This document shows positions 42,308 to 50,612 of a stretch of 64,000 nucleotides of DNA, piece by piece. The notes beneath the pieces were generated by a model. The model had not been told where the DNA came from and did not search any database. It saw only the letters and a list, made by a program, of their open reading frames with translations. Source of the DNA: Sphaerisporangium siamense (GTDB taxonomy: Bacteria > Actinomycetota > Actinomycetes > Streptosporangiales > Streptosporangiaceae). The stretch covers positions 3,472,001-3,536,000 of the forward strand of contig NZ_JACHND010000001.1 of NCBI RefSeq assembly GCF_014205275.1. Reading direction: 5' to 3'. Made by a program: the position numbers and the translations under genes. The first letter of the stretch is position 1; the number at the start of each line of letters is the position of its first letter.

Positions 42308-43606
42308 ATGAGCGTCCTCGAACGTCTCTCGCGGCACCTGCTCATCGACGGCTACCGGCTGGAGCTGGATCTGGAGCGCAGCGGCGGGTCCTGGATCGTG
42401 GACGGCGGCACCGGCCGCCGGTACCTCGACTTCTACACCTTCTTCGCCTCGGCCCCGCTCGGCGTGAACCCGTTCGACGACGACCCCGCGTTCGTCACCC
42501 TGCTCGGCAGGATCGCCTCCAACAAACCGGCCAACTCCGACCTCTACAGCGTCCACCTCGCCGACTTCGCCGACACCTTCGCCCGCGTGCTCGGCGACCC
42601 CGAACTCCCCCACCTGTTCTTCGTCGAGGGCGGGGCGCTGGCCGTCGAGAACGCGCTCAAGTGCGCCTTCGACTGGAAGAGCCGCAGCAACGAGTCGCTC
42701 GGCCGCCCCCGCGAGCTCGGTGGCAAGGTGCTGCACCTCACCCGGGCCTTCCACGGCCGCAGCGGCTACACCCTCTCGCTCACCAACACCGAACCGGTCA
42801 AGACCGACCGCTTCCCCCTCTTCGCGTGGCCGCGGATCGACGTGCCCGCCATCCACTTCGGCGACGTCGAGGCGGCCGAGCGCAGGGCGCTGGACCAGGC
42901 CCGGGCCGCCTTCGCGGCGCACCCGCACGACATCGCCTGTTTCATCGCCGAGCCGATCCAGGGCGAGGGCGGGGACAACCACATGCGCCCGGAGTTCCTC
43001 CAGGCCATGCAGCGCCTCTGCCACGAGCACGACGCGCTGTTCGTCCTGGACGAGGTGCAGACCGGCGCGGGGCTCACCGGCACGCCGTGGGCCTACCAGC
43101 AGCTCGGCCTCGCGCCCGACATCGTGGCCTTCGCCAAGAAGGTGCAGGTGGGGGGGATCATGGCGGGCCGCAGGGTGGACGAGGTGCCGGGCAACGTCTT
43201 CCGGACGAGCGGGCGCATCAACTCCACCTGGGGCGGCGGCCTCGTCGACATGGTGCGCTCCCGGCGCATGCTGGAGATCGTCGAGCGGGACGGGCTCATC
43301 CCGCGCGCCGGGGAACTCGGTCAGCGCCTGCTGGCCGGCCTGCGGGACCTGGAGCGGGCCTTCCCCGAACTGGTGAGCAACGCCAGGGGCAGGGGCCTCA
43401 TGTGCGCGTTCGACGTCTCCACCGGCAGGGACCGCCTGGTGGCCGCGCTGCGCGAGGACGAAGGGGTGCTCGTCCTGCCGTGCGGCGAGCGCTCGGTGCG
43501 GCTCCGCCCGGCGCTGTCGGTGCGCGAGGAGGAGATCGACCTGGGCCTCGCGGCGTTCGGGCGCGCGTTGACGGCGGCCCGGGACGCCATGGCGGTGCCG
43601 GCCTGA
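42308..43606 (+). CDS. lat: L-lysine 6-transaminase
   Basis: A 432-residue class III aminotransferase closely matching lysine epsilon-aminotransferase: YLDFYTFFASAPLGVNPFDD, FFVEGGALAVENALKCAFDW, LTRAFHGRSGYTLSLTNTEP, IAEPIQGEGGDNHMRPEFLQ, VLDEVQTGAGLTG and the PLP lysine in FAKKVQVGGIMAG. It turns L-lysine into aminoadipate semialdehyde. In beta-lactam producers this starts alpha-aminoadipate supply, but no such genes are here, so lysine breakdown or a starvation role is more likely. RBS AGGAG precedes the ATG. Confidence 0.92.
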   Translation: MSVLERLSRHLLIDGYRLELDLERSGGSWIVDGGTGRRYLDFYTFFASAPLGVNPFDDDPAFVTLLGRIASNKPANSDLYSVHLADFADTFARVLGDPELPHLFFVEGGALAVENALKCAFDWKSRSNESLGRPRELGGKVLHLTRAFHGRSGYTLSLTNTEPVKTDRFPLFAWPRIDVPAIHFGDVEAAERRALDQARAAFAAHPHDIACFIAEPIQGEGGDNHMRPEFLQAMQRLCHEHDALFVLDEVQTGAGLTGTPWAYQQLGLAPDIVAFAKKVQVGGIMAGRRVDEVPGNVFRTSGRINSTWGGGLVDMVRSRRMLEIVERDGLIPRAGELGQRLLAGLRDLERAFPELVSNARGRGLMCAFDVSTGRDRLVAALREDEGVLVLPCGERSVRLRPALSVREEEIDLGLAAFGRALTAARDAMAVPA

Positions 43607-43665
43607 GGCAGCCCGCCCCGGCCCGCCTGGCATCCGTCCTGCGCCCCTCGTGTCACGACAGGGCG

Positions 43666-43908
43666 TCAGGTGCGGGACTGTCCCGGGGTCAGGCTCCGCC
43701 ACAGTCCGATGGCGGTCACCCGGGAATCGGCGCCGAGCTTCGAGTAAATGCGATTGACGTGGTTCTTCACGGTCTTCTCGCTGAGGAAGAGCCGCTGCGC
43801 GATCTCCCCGTTCGAATGTCCGGTCGCGATCAGCTCCATCACCTCGGCCTCGCGTTTGCTCAACCCTGTGTGCGCGTGCTCGTTGTACGTGGCGTCATCG
43901 ACACTCAT
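43666..43908 (-). CDS. Stand-alone LuxR-type helix-turn-helix protein
   Basis: An 80-residue protein made of little more than a NarL/LuxR DNA-binding domain: [51 protein letters not shown]. There is no receiver or sensor domain, so control must come from its level or a partner. The ATG follows GGAGGCCGG. Its target genes are unknown; lat and the tRNA-His/orn locus are the nearest. Confidence 0.85.
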   Translation of the reverse strand: MSVDDATYNEHAHTGLSKREAEVMELIATGHSNGEIAQRLFLSEKTVKNHVNRIYSKLGADSRVTAIGLWRSLTPGQSRT

Positions 43909-44069
43909 CCGGCCTCCGGTGGCGCGAACATTGTCAGATCGCCGAGCCCCCCGCGCTGGCGGTGTAGCGGTTCTGTGCGAGCATAGCCCGCCGTCCCATT
44001 CTTTGGGCCCCTGCGGCGGGAGAAAGACTACTTTTGCCGGGAGAGGGTGGGGTTGTCCAGTAAAAGCGT

Positions 44070-44097
44070 GATGGCCGGTCCATTTGGACCGGCCATC
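44070..44097 (-). terminator. Intrinsic terminator of the tRNA-His gene
   Basis: A perfect 12-bp stem, GATGGCCGGTCC (44070-44081) and GGACCGGCCATC (44086-44097), with a four-base loop. On the minus strand it starts 8 bp after the tRNA 3' end and is followed by a TTTT run (44062-44066 region), as expected for a rho-independent terminator. Confidence 0.85.
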
Positions 44098-44104
44098 TTC
44101 CGCG

Positions 44105-44177
44105 GGTGAGTGATGGGACTTGAACCCACGACATCCAGGACCACAACCTGGCGCTCTGCCAACTGAGCTACACCCAC
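44105..44177 (-). tRNA. tRNA-His (anticodon GTG)
   Basis: The minus strand folds into a cloverleaf: acceptor GTGGGTG/CACTCAC with one G-T pair, D arm GCTCAGTTGGCAGAGC, anticodon arm CCAGG-TTGTGGT-CCTGG with anticodon GTG, and T arm GTGGGTTCAAGTCCCAT. An extra G at 44178 supplies the G-1 that marks tRNA-His, facing C73. CCA is not encoded. It lies downstream of orn, an arrangement common in actinobacteria. Confidence 0.97.
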
Positions 44178-44249
44178 CATGACCGCGATCGCGTCGCGGC
44201 ACAGGAGAAAGTGTAGCGGGCTTCCAGGGGTTCTCGCGCCCCGGCACGG

Positions 44250-44846
44250 TCAAGACCCGGTGATCGCCTCCGCGACCTCGCGCGCGGTCGCGGAATCGGG
44301 GCCGGGCTGGGGGACGAAGACGGCGGCGCGGTAGTACCGCATCTCCTGCACGCTCTCGGTGATGTCGGCCAGCGCGCGGTGCCCCCCCTGCTTGGCGGGG
44401 GAGGCGAAGTAGACCCGCGGGTACCAGCGGCGGACCAGCTCCTTGACGGAGGAGACGTCCACCATGCGGTAGTGCAGGTAGGCGTCGACCGCGGGCATGT
44501 CGCGCGCGATGAAGGAGCGGTCGGTGGAGATGGAGTTGCCGCAGAGCGGCGCCTTCTTGGGCTCGGAGACGTGCCGCCGGATGTACTCCAGGATCGCCGA
44601 CTCGGCCTCGGCGAGGGTGACGCCCTCGCCGAGGGCGGTGAGCAGGCCCGAGGAGGTGTGCATCTGCCGCACGACCTCCGACATCTGCTCCAGAGCCTCC
44701 CGCGGGGGCTTGATGATGACGTCCACGCCCTCGTCGAGCTGGTTCAGCTCGCCGTCGGTCACCACGCACGCGACCTCGACGAGCGCGTCGCGGCCGAGGT
44801 CGAGTCCGGTCATCTCGCAGTCGATCCAGACCAGCAGGTCACTCAT
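44250..44846 (-). CDS. orn: Oligoribonuclease
   Basis: A 198-residue DEDDh exonuclease that degrades 2-5 nt RNA and pGpG. The ExoI motif [20 protein letters not shown] holds the Asp-Glu pair, ExoII includes [12 protein letters not shown], and ExoIII includes [18 protein letters not shown] with the catalytic His and Asp. Length fits the family. In actinomycetes Orn is needed for proper development through cyclic-di-GMP turnover. It lies beside tRNA-His. Confidence 0.95.
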   Translation of the reverse strand: MSDLLVWIDCEMTGLDLGRDALVEVACVVTDGELNQLDEGVDVIIKPPREALEQMSEVVRQMHTSSGLLTALGEGVTLAEAESAILEYIRRHVSEPKKAPLCGNSISTDRSFIARDMPAVDAYLHYRMVDVSSVKELVRRWYPRVYFASPAKQGGHRALADITESVQEMRYYRAAVFVPQPGPDSATAREVAEAITGS

Positions 44847-44867
44847 AATGCTCAGCGTAGTGCCCGG

Positions 44868-46406
44868 TCAGGAGGCTTTGAGAGAGTCCAGTACGCGATC
44901 TATCACCTTGGTGTCCAGATTGTCCGGAATCGAGGCGTACATCAGGGTAGGACGCTGCCCGGGACCCTGGTCGACCAGCAGGTAGAACGCCTGCTCCTTG
45001 CGGAACTTCCAGCCGCTCTTCTTGGCCACTTCGGTGAAGTCCATCTCCAGCCGGAGCAGCCACGCCTTCTTGCCGCTCACGTCCATGGCCGCCTCCTTGA
45101 CGACCTTGCGCTTGTGAGGGGGCGAGTAGAAGACCTTGTCATAGGTGATCATGACCTGACCGACCGTGTTGCGCAGGTCGTCCGGGCCCTTGTACTCGAA
45201 GATCTCCGGAAGGGGCGCGGTCGACACCTGGCCCACCCAGTCGTGGTCCTCGCCGTCGTAGTTCTTCTGAGAGGTGATCTCGAAGCCGCTGGTCCACTGC
45301 GGGAACCGCCGGTCGGCCGGACCGCTGCCGTTCCACTCCTGCCAGCTCGGCACCCGCCAGTCACCGCCCGGGTAGGTGTACGACAGCCCCGTGCGCGGGT
45401 CGGCGATCACGCCGTCCTTGGGCGTGGGCAGGACGGCGGGATAGTCGGTGCTGTCGGGACTCGGCTCCGGCGTGGGCGTCGTCTCCAGCGGGGGCGTGAT
45501 CTGCGGGTCCGACGGCTCGATCGTCTCGCTCGGGGCCGGGGTGTTCACGGCCACCGGGGTCTCCTCACCCCGCCGGACGAGGGTGACGCCGATCACCAGG
45601 GCCACGACCAGGAGGATCACCACCGCGCCGCCGCCGAGCACCCACGGCAGGGTGTTCTTCTTCGCGGGGGGCGGCGGGCCGCCGAACTCCGGCGCGGAGA
45701 ACTGCGCGGTCGCACCGGGGGCCTGCCCGCCCCACTGCTGCTGCCCGGGGCCGCCGTACGGCGCTCCGGGACGGGCGAACTGGTCAGGCGGCGCGTACGG
45801 ACCAGGCTGGCCGGGCTGGCCGGGCTGCCCCGGCCGGCCGTACTGGCCGGTCCCGGGAGGGGCGTACTGCCCTGATCCGGGGGGTGTGAACTGGCCGGTG
45901 CCCTGCGGTCCCTGGCCGCCCGCCGGCCCCTGCTGACCCCCGTACGGCGACCCCTGCGGCAGGAACTGCGGCCCTGTCCCGCCCTGGGGCCCCGCGCCCT
46001 GCGGTCCCTGGCCGCCCGGCGGCGGAGGCGCCTGCTGCGGCCCCGTCTGGGACTGCGGACCTCCGGGCGGGCTCTGCGGGCCGGTCGGCTGCCCCTGCGA
46101 CCCCGTGCCGGGTTGCCCCTGCGGGGCCGCGCCGGGCTGTCCCTGCGGTCCCGTGACGGGCGAACCCTGCGGTCCCGTACCGGGCTGTCCCTGCGGTCCC
46201 GTGCCGGGGCCGGGCTGGGGCGGTGCGCCGGGCCCCGCCTGCGCCGCCTGGCCCGGCTGCGCCCACTGGCCGGTCGATACCGGCCCGCTCTGCCCCGGGG
46301 AACTCTCCAGCGGGTGGGTGGCATCGGTCCACTGCGTGCCGTCCCACCAACGCAGTTGGGGGGTTCCGTACGGGTCGGGGTACCAGCCGGCGGGGGTCTG
46401 CGTCAT
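44868..46406 (-). CDS. DUF2510 membrane protein with Gln/Gly/Pro repeats
   Basis: A 512-residue protein in four parts: a DUF2510 tryptophan motif at the start (PAGWYPDPYGTPQLRWWDGT), about 200 residues of Gln/Gly/Pro-rich low complexity with 8-residue tandem repeats, one transmembrane helix near residues 250-275 (WVLGGGAVVILLVVALVIGV), and an extracytoplasmic part of about 180 residues ending in LMYASIPDNLDTKVIDRVLD. The outer domain (TGLSYTYPGGDWRVPSWQEW) has no known function. A cytoplasmic disordered region joined to an outer sensor-like domain suggests a scaffold; it lies next to two kinase-like genes on the same strand. Confidence 0.75.
   Translation of the reverse strand: MTQTPAGWYPDPYGTPQLRWWDGTQWTDATHPLESSPGQSGPVSTGQWAQPGQAAQAGPGAPPQPGPGTGPQGQPGTGPQGSPVTGPQGQPGAAPQGQPGTGSQGQPTGPQSPPGGPQSQTGPQQAPPPPGGQGPQGAGPQGGTGPQFLPQGSPYGGQQGPAGGQGPQGTGQFTPPGSGQYAPPGTGQYGRPGQPGQPGQPGPYAPPDQFARPGAPYGGPGQQQWGGQAPGATAQFSAPEFGGPPPPAKKNTLPWVLGGGAVVILLVVALVIGVTLVRRGEETPVAVNTPAPSETIEPSDPQITPPLETTPTPEPSPDSTDYPAVLPTPKDGVIADPRTGLSYTYPGGDWRVPSWQEWNGSGPADRRFPQWTSGFEITSQKNYDGEDHDWVGQVSTAPLPEIFEYKGPDDLRNTVGQVMITYDKVFYSPPHKRKVVKEAAMDVSGKKAWLLRLEMDFTEVAKKSGWKFRKEQAFYLLVDQGPGQRPTLMYASIPDNLDTKVIDRVLDSLKAS
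46086..46205 (-). repeat. Five tandem 24-bp coding repeats
   Basis: Residues about 68-107 of the DUF2510 protein repeat an 8-residue unit like TGPQGQPG five times (GTGPQGQP, GTGPQGSP, VTGPQGQP, GAAPQGQP, GTGSQGQP). Such slippage-prone coding repeats may vary in number between strains. Confidence 0.85.
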
Positions 46407-46491
46407 GCCCGCCAGAATAGTGACAATCGGAGTTATCGCGCATTTGCTGGCGAAAGGTGGTCCCGCCGGTCGCCCGGCGGGACCACCCGGC

Positions 46492-47961
46492 TCAGCACTT
46501 GTAGGTGAAGGACGCCTCGTCGTGCAGCGGGGTGCCCGACCCCGTCGGCGACAGGACGACCAGCCGCGCGGTGTACTTCTGGGTGCCCTCGCCCTTGACC
46601 CGCCAGGGGAAGTTCAGCTCGTAGGTCGTGCCGCCCGAGGGGACCGTGTCGGTCTGCTCGATCGGTTTCTTCCTGTCGCTGCGCCACCACTGGTACTTGA
46701 TCTGCCCGGCCCCGCCGTTGGTGGTGATCTTTCCCACGATGTTCACCGTGACGTCGCAACCCTTGGGCTTGGGGGCGGTGACGTCCACCGCCTCCACCGA
46801 CAGCGGCGCGGCGCGCTGGGACCACAGGTACAGGGCCACGGCCAGGACGGCGAGGAACAGCACGCCCGTGCCGAGCACGCCGCCGCGCCGCCGCCGCTTG
46901 GGCGGCCTGCCGCCGACCCGGTCCTTGGCCGCGACGGTGAGCTGCTGCTGCCCGGCCCGCCAGATCTGCGCGGCCGTCGTGTCCGAGGGCACGCCCGGAC
47001 CGAAGCGCATCTCGCCGCCGGTCGTTCCCGCGGCGCCGGCGGGCGCGGTGTCGGGGACGCCGGAGGCCGCCGCCGCCGCGCCGATCGCGGCCGCGTGGCC
47101 CGGCGGGAGACCCGGAGGCGCCGCCTGGCCCGCGCCGGTGTCCCGGTAGAGCAGGGTCACGATCTCGCCCTCGTCCACCTGCGGGTTCGTGGCGACCGGC
47201 GGCGCGGGCCTGCCGGTCGGCACCTCCGACGCCGACCACCACTGGAGCGTCCGCACCAGCCGCTCGCGGGTCGTGAACCCGGCGGGCAGCAGCTCGCGAC
47301 CGCTCAGCAGGGTGTCGCGCGCGGCGCTCAGGCCCCGCGACTCCGCCGTGGCCGCCGCGTGCTCCAGCAGGCGGGCCGCGTCGGCGGAGCCCGCGGCCCA
47401 GCCGGACGCGAGGGTCCTGGCCAGGGCCGCCCACGCCGCGACGTCCCGCCCGGGCGAGGCGTCGCCGCCGTACAGGGCCGTGGCGAGGCCGCGCTCGGCC
47501 AGCAGGGCCGTGCCGTCCTCGCCGACGACCACCGTGCCGGCGTGCAGGGCGCCGTGCGCGAGGCCCGCCGCGTGCACGGCGAGCAGGGTCTGCGCGGTCT
47601 CGACCAGGACGGTGGCCGCGCTGCCCGCGTCGGGCGCGTCCCCGGGCGGGCGTCCCCGCGCGAGCTCGTCCAGCGACGGGATGGCCGGGCGGGCGGTCAG
47701 CACCCACACGTCGTCCCCCGCGGCCACCAGGTCGGAGACGGGCAGCAGCCCGGTGACGCCGTTCTGCGTGAGGTGACGGTCGGCCAGGACCGCGGCCACC
47801 ACCCGGTCGCGGGCCCCCGGCGCCGACAGCGCGCGCGGATCGAGCCGCAGCGCGCCGCCGTGGGCGCCATCGGGGGCCACGGCGTCCACCCAGACGCCCG
47901 CATCGGAGGCGCGCGAACGGCCGGCGAGCCGATAACCCGCGATGTTGCCGCCCTCTGGCAT
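46492..47961 (-). CDS. Membrane-anchored pseudokinase
   Basis: A 489-residue protein. Residues 1-225 keep the outline of a protein kinase fold but not its catalysis: the loop that should read HRDxxxxN is HGALHAGTVVV, and DFG is replaced by AERG; no VAIK lysine is seen. A basic stop-transfer sequence (GGRPPKRRRRGG) precedes a transmembrane helix near residue 370 (VLGTGVLFLAVLAVALYLWS), then an outer Ig-like domain of about 100 residues ending in cysteine (ASFTYKC). It starts directly after the stop of the active kinase gene upstream (0 bp gap), so the two are co-translated and may form a kinase/pseudokinase pair. Confidence 0.78.
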   Translation of the reverse strand: MPEGGNIAGYRLAGRSRASDAGVWVDAVAPDGAHGGALRLDPRALSAPGARDRVVAAVLADRHLTQNGVTGLLPVSDLVAAGDDVWVLTARPAIPSLDELARGRPPGDAPDAGSAATVLVETAQTLLAVHAAGLAHGALHAGTVVVGEDGTALLAERGLATALYGGDASPGRDVAAWAALARTLASGWAAGSADAARLLEHAAATAESRGLSAARDTLLSGRELLPAGFTTRERLVRTLQWWSASEVPTGRPAPPVATNPQVDEGEIVTLLYRDTGAGQAAPPGLPPGHAAAIGAAAAASGVPDTAPAGAAGTTGGEMRFGPGVPSDTTAAQIWRAGQQQLTVAAKDRVGGRPPKRRRRGGVLGTGVLFLAVLAVALYLWSQRAAPLSVEAVDVTAPKPKGCDVTVNIVGKITTNGGAGQIKYQWWRSDRKKPIEQTDTVPSGGTTYELNFPWRVKGEGTQKYTARLVVLSPTGSGTPLHDEASFTYKC

Positions 47962-49677
47962 CTACCGCCGCCTCCGGTGCCGTCCCGCCATCCGCTTCCT
48001 CACGAACAGTGTGGCGGGAACGGCGCCCGTCGTCACCAGCCCGACGGCGAGAAGACCGGCCGGCACGTCGTCACCGCGGCCCGGCGGGGGGTCCGCCGGG
48101 CCGGTGGGCTCGGTGCCCTCGCCGGACTCGCCGCCCCGCGGCGTCTCGCCGCCGTCGCTCGGGGTCTCGCCCGTCCCCTCGCCGTCGCCGCCCGACCTGG
48201 TGGGGGTGGGCGTGGGGGACGGCGTGGTGGGGGTGCGGGTGGGCTGCGGCGACGGGGGAGCCGACGTCGGGGTGGGCGTCGGGGTCGGCTTGGGCCTCGG
48301 GGTGGGCTTGGTGCTCACCTTGGGGTCCTGCGGCTCGTCCTCGGTCGCCGACGGCTTCGGCTTGGGCTTGCCGGTCGGCGAGGCGGGGGGCCCCGGCTTG
48401 TCCGGCTTCTTGCTGGGCGAGGGCGCCTTCGCGGTGGGAGACGGAGCCCCGGTGGGGGCGGCGGCCGTCTGCCGCGGCGTGGTCGGCTGCGCGCTGGCCT
48501 CCTCGGACGGCTCCTGCGTGGGCTCCTCCGAGGGGACCTCGGTGGGGGAGTCGTCGATGGCGGGCTCGGGGCTGCCGTCGGTCGTGACGGTCTCGGCGGG
48601 CGCGGGCGTCGGCGTGAGCACCGAGGTCTGCGCCTGCAGGGAGGTGTCGCCGAGCGAGCCGACCAGCACCGCGGTGACGGCGGACACGACCGCCAGGCCG
48701 AGCGCGCCGATCGCGATCTTGACGCTGAGCTTCTTCAGGCCGCGCCGGGCGCCGAGGTCGGACTCGGCCAGCGCGGCCCCGGCCTGCGGCGCCGCCTCGC
48801 CGAGCGGGAACAGCAGCACGAGCAGGCCGGCGAGGGCGGCGAGGCGGCGGCGCCCGCGCTCCTCCCAGTCCTGGCCGTACGCCTCGACGGCCACGGCCTC
48901 CAGTTCGGCGAGGAACTCGGCGGCCGAGGCGGGCCGGTCGGCGGGGTGCTTGGCCATGCCCCGCTCCACCAGGCCGCGCAGCGACGCGGGAACCTGCTCG
49001 ATCGGCGGCGGCATCGTCTGGTGCTGGCGGGCCAGCACCAGCGCGTTCTGCGACTGGAACGGCCGGGTGCCGGTGAGGCACTCGAAGAAGACCACGGTCG
49101 CCGCGTAGACGTCCGTGCTCGGCCCCGCCGGGGCGCCCGCCCACTGTTCGGGCGCCATGTACGGCGGGGTGCCCGCGCCGCTCACGCCGTCGCCGACGCG
49201 CACCGCGATGCCGAAGTCGACGAGCTTGCTGTGCCCGGCGCCGTCGATGACGACGTTCTCGGGCTTGAAGTCGCGGTGGACCAGCCCGTTGGCGTGCGCG
49301 GCGCCGAGGCCGAGCAGCGACCCCTTGAGCAGGACGAGCGCCGCCTCGGCGCCGGTCGGCCCCTCCGAGCGCAGCATCGCGCGCAGGGAGACGCCGTTGA
49401 CCAGTTCCATGACGATGGCCGCGCCGCCGTCGGTCTCGACGTACTCGTAGAACCTCGCGGCGTGCGGGCTGTCCAGCAGCTCCAGCAGCCGCGCCTCATG
49501 CCGGAACCTGATCAGGAAACCGGGGTCGGAGATGAGGTCGCCGGACAGGTATTTGATCGCGACCGTCGTTCCGTCGGCCTCGTGGCGTGCCATCACGACA
49601 CGTCCCGAGCCCCCCGCGCCGAGATCTCGGATCTCGGTGTATCCGGGGACTCGCCAGGCCCCCATGTGGCCGTCCAA
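47962..49677 (-). CDS. Serine/threonine protein kinase with Pro-rich linker
   Basis: A 571-residue Hanks-type kinase. The domain at residues 10-275 is complete: LGAGGSGRVVMARH, the VAIKYL lysine, HRDFKPENVV, VDFGIAV and GTPPYMAPEQW. A transmembrane helix follows near residues 317-342, then about 190 residues rich in Pro, Thr and Ser (TPTPTPTSAPPSPQPTRTP) and a final hydrophobic segment (GLLAVGLVTTGAVPATLFV) with an Arg-rich end. The last part resembles a wall-spanning region. I chose the TTG at 49677, which follows GGGAG by 8 bp; the ATG at 49665 is the alternative. Likely phosphorylates envelope or morphogenesis proteins. Confidence 0.85.
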   Translation of the reverse strand: MDGHMGAWRVPGYTEIRDLGAGGSGRVVMARHEADGTTVAIKYLSGDLISDPGFLIRFRHEARLLELLDSPHAARFYEYVETDGGAAIVMELVNGVSLRAMLRSEGPTGAEAALVLLKGSLLGLGAAHANGLVHRDFKPENVVIDGAGHSKLVDFGIAVRVGDGVSGAGTPPYMAPEQWAGAPAGPSTDVYAATVVFFECLTGTRPFQSQNALVLARQHQTMPPPIEQVPASLRGLVERGMAKHPADRPASAAEFLAELEAVAVEAYGQDWEERGRRRLAALAGLLVLLFPLGEAAPQAGAALAESDLGARRGLKKLSVKIAIGALGLAVVSAVTAVLVGSLGDTSLQAQTSVLTPTPAPAETVTTDGSPEPAIDDSPTEVPSEEPTQEPSEEASAQPTTPRQTAAAPTGAPSPTAKAPSPSKKPDKPGPPASPTGKPKPKPSATEDEPQDPKVSTKPTPRPKPTPTPTPTSAPPSPQPTRTPTTPSPTPTPTRSGGDGEGTGETPSDGGETPRGGESGEGTEPTGPADPPPGRGDDVPAGLLAVGLVTTGAVPATLFVRKRMAGRHRRRR

Positions 49678-49848
49678 TTCGATCTCCCTTTTGTGGCCGG
49701 GCCCCCACCCTTGACGCGAGAACGAAGCTTAACGACGACCTGGCGGCCTGAGGTGCCTAAGTCGATATTTGGCACATTGTCGATGCGATTGTCAGTTATT
49801 GCGCGTGATTGCTGGTGACCGCTGGTGATTGCGAGGACACGGCGGAGG

Positions 49849-50508
49849 TCACCCCGCGCCGCCGGGATCGGGGCGGTCGGAGATGTGCGGAGGCACCGGA
49901 ATCCCCGCCCGCAGAGCCGGATCCGGCACGGGCTCGCCCCAGGTGGTCCGCAGCGGCAGCACCCCCGCCCACACGGGCAGCGCGTAGTCCTCCTCCTCGT
50001 CCCCAGGCGGCCCCTGCCGCGTCTTCACCGACGCCTCGGCCAGCGCCACGGCGAGCACCGCCGTGGCGGCGAGGTCCTTGCGCGACGGCCCGCGCACCGC
50101 GTCCCACTGGCCGGGCGCGAGCTGCTCGGTGATCGCCCGCAGCGCCGCCAGCCGCTCGTCCTCGTCCTCGACCGCGCGCGCCGCACCGAAGATCATCGCC
50201 GAGCGGTAGTTCACCGAGTGGTGGAAGACCGAGCGGGCCAGCACGAGGCCGTCCACGTGCGTCACCGTGACGCAGACCTCGCCCGGCTCGGCGGCCGTGC
50301 GCAGCGAGGCGGCGCCGGTGGACCCGTGCAGGTAGAGGGTGTCGCCGATCCTGCCGTACCCGGTCGGGATCACGCGGGGGGAGCCGTCCACCACGACTCC
50401 GAGGTGGCAGATCAGCCCGGCGTCGAGGACGGCGTACAGCTCGGAGCGGTCGGTGCGGCCACGGGCCTTGGACCTGTTGAGCGTCGTGCGAGCGGTCGTG
50501 GAAAGCAT
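49849..50508 (-). CDS. Pyridoxamine 5'-phosphate oxidase family protein
   Basis: A 219-residue flavin-binding split-barrel protein: SELYAVLDAGLICHLGVVVD, PRVIPTGYGRIGDTLYLHGS, VCVTVTHVDGLVLARSVFHH. This is the group of PNPOx-like proteins usually transcribed divergently from a MocR-type regulator, as here. The activity may be flavin-dependent reduction rather than true PNP oxidase. The ATG at 50508 fits the alignment start. Confidence 0.82.
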   Translation of the reverse strand: MLSTTARTTLNRSKARGRTDRSELYAVLDAGLICHLGVVVDGSPRVIPTGYGRIGDTLYLHGSTGAASLRTAAEPGEVCVTVTHVDGLVLARSVFHHSVNYRSAMIFGAARAVEDEDERLAALRAITEQLAPGQWDAVRGPSRKDLAATAVLAVALAEASVKTRQGPPGDEEEDYALPVWAGVLPLRTTWGEPVPDPALRAGIPVPPHISDRPDPGGAG

Positions 50509-50526
50509 GCCGCTACCGTAGGACGG

Positions 50527-50576
50527 AAGTGGATGGTTGTGGATGTCCACTGACGACCACTTCTGAGGGACCACTT
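50527..50576. promoter_or_regulatory. Operator-like repeats between the PNPOx-like and MocR genes
   Basis: Two direct repeats GACCACTT at 50555-50562 and 50569-50576 are spaced by 14 bp, with an inverted AAGTGG at 50527-50532 and a related TCCACT at 50546-50551. MocR regulators such as PdxR bind arrays of direct and inverted repeats in exactly this position, so these are likely its own sites. Confidence 0.6.
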
Positions 50577-50612
50577 TTCCCGAGTTCCCCCCCGAGCCTT
50601 CCGGAGACGACC

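Noticed and set aside
44105..44177. Integration site with an adjacent integrated element at tRNA-His
   Set aside because: No integrase gene or repeated tRNA 3' end is seen; both sides are ordinary chromosomal genes.
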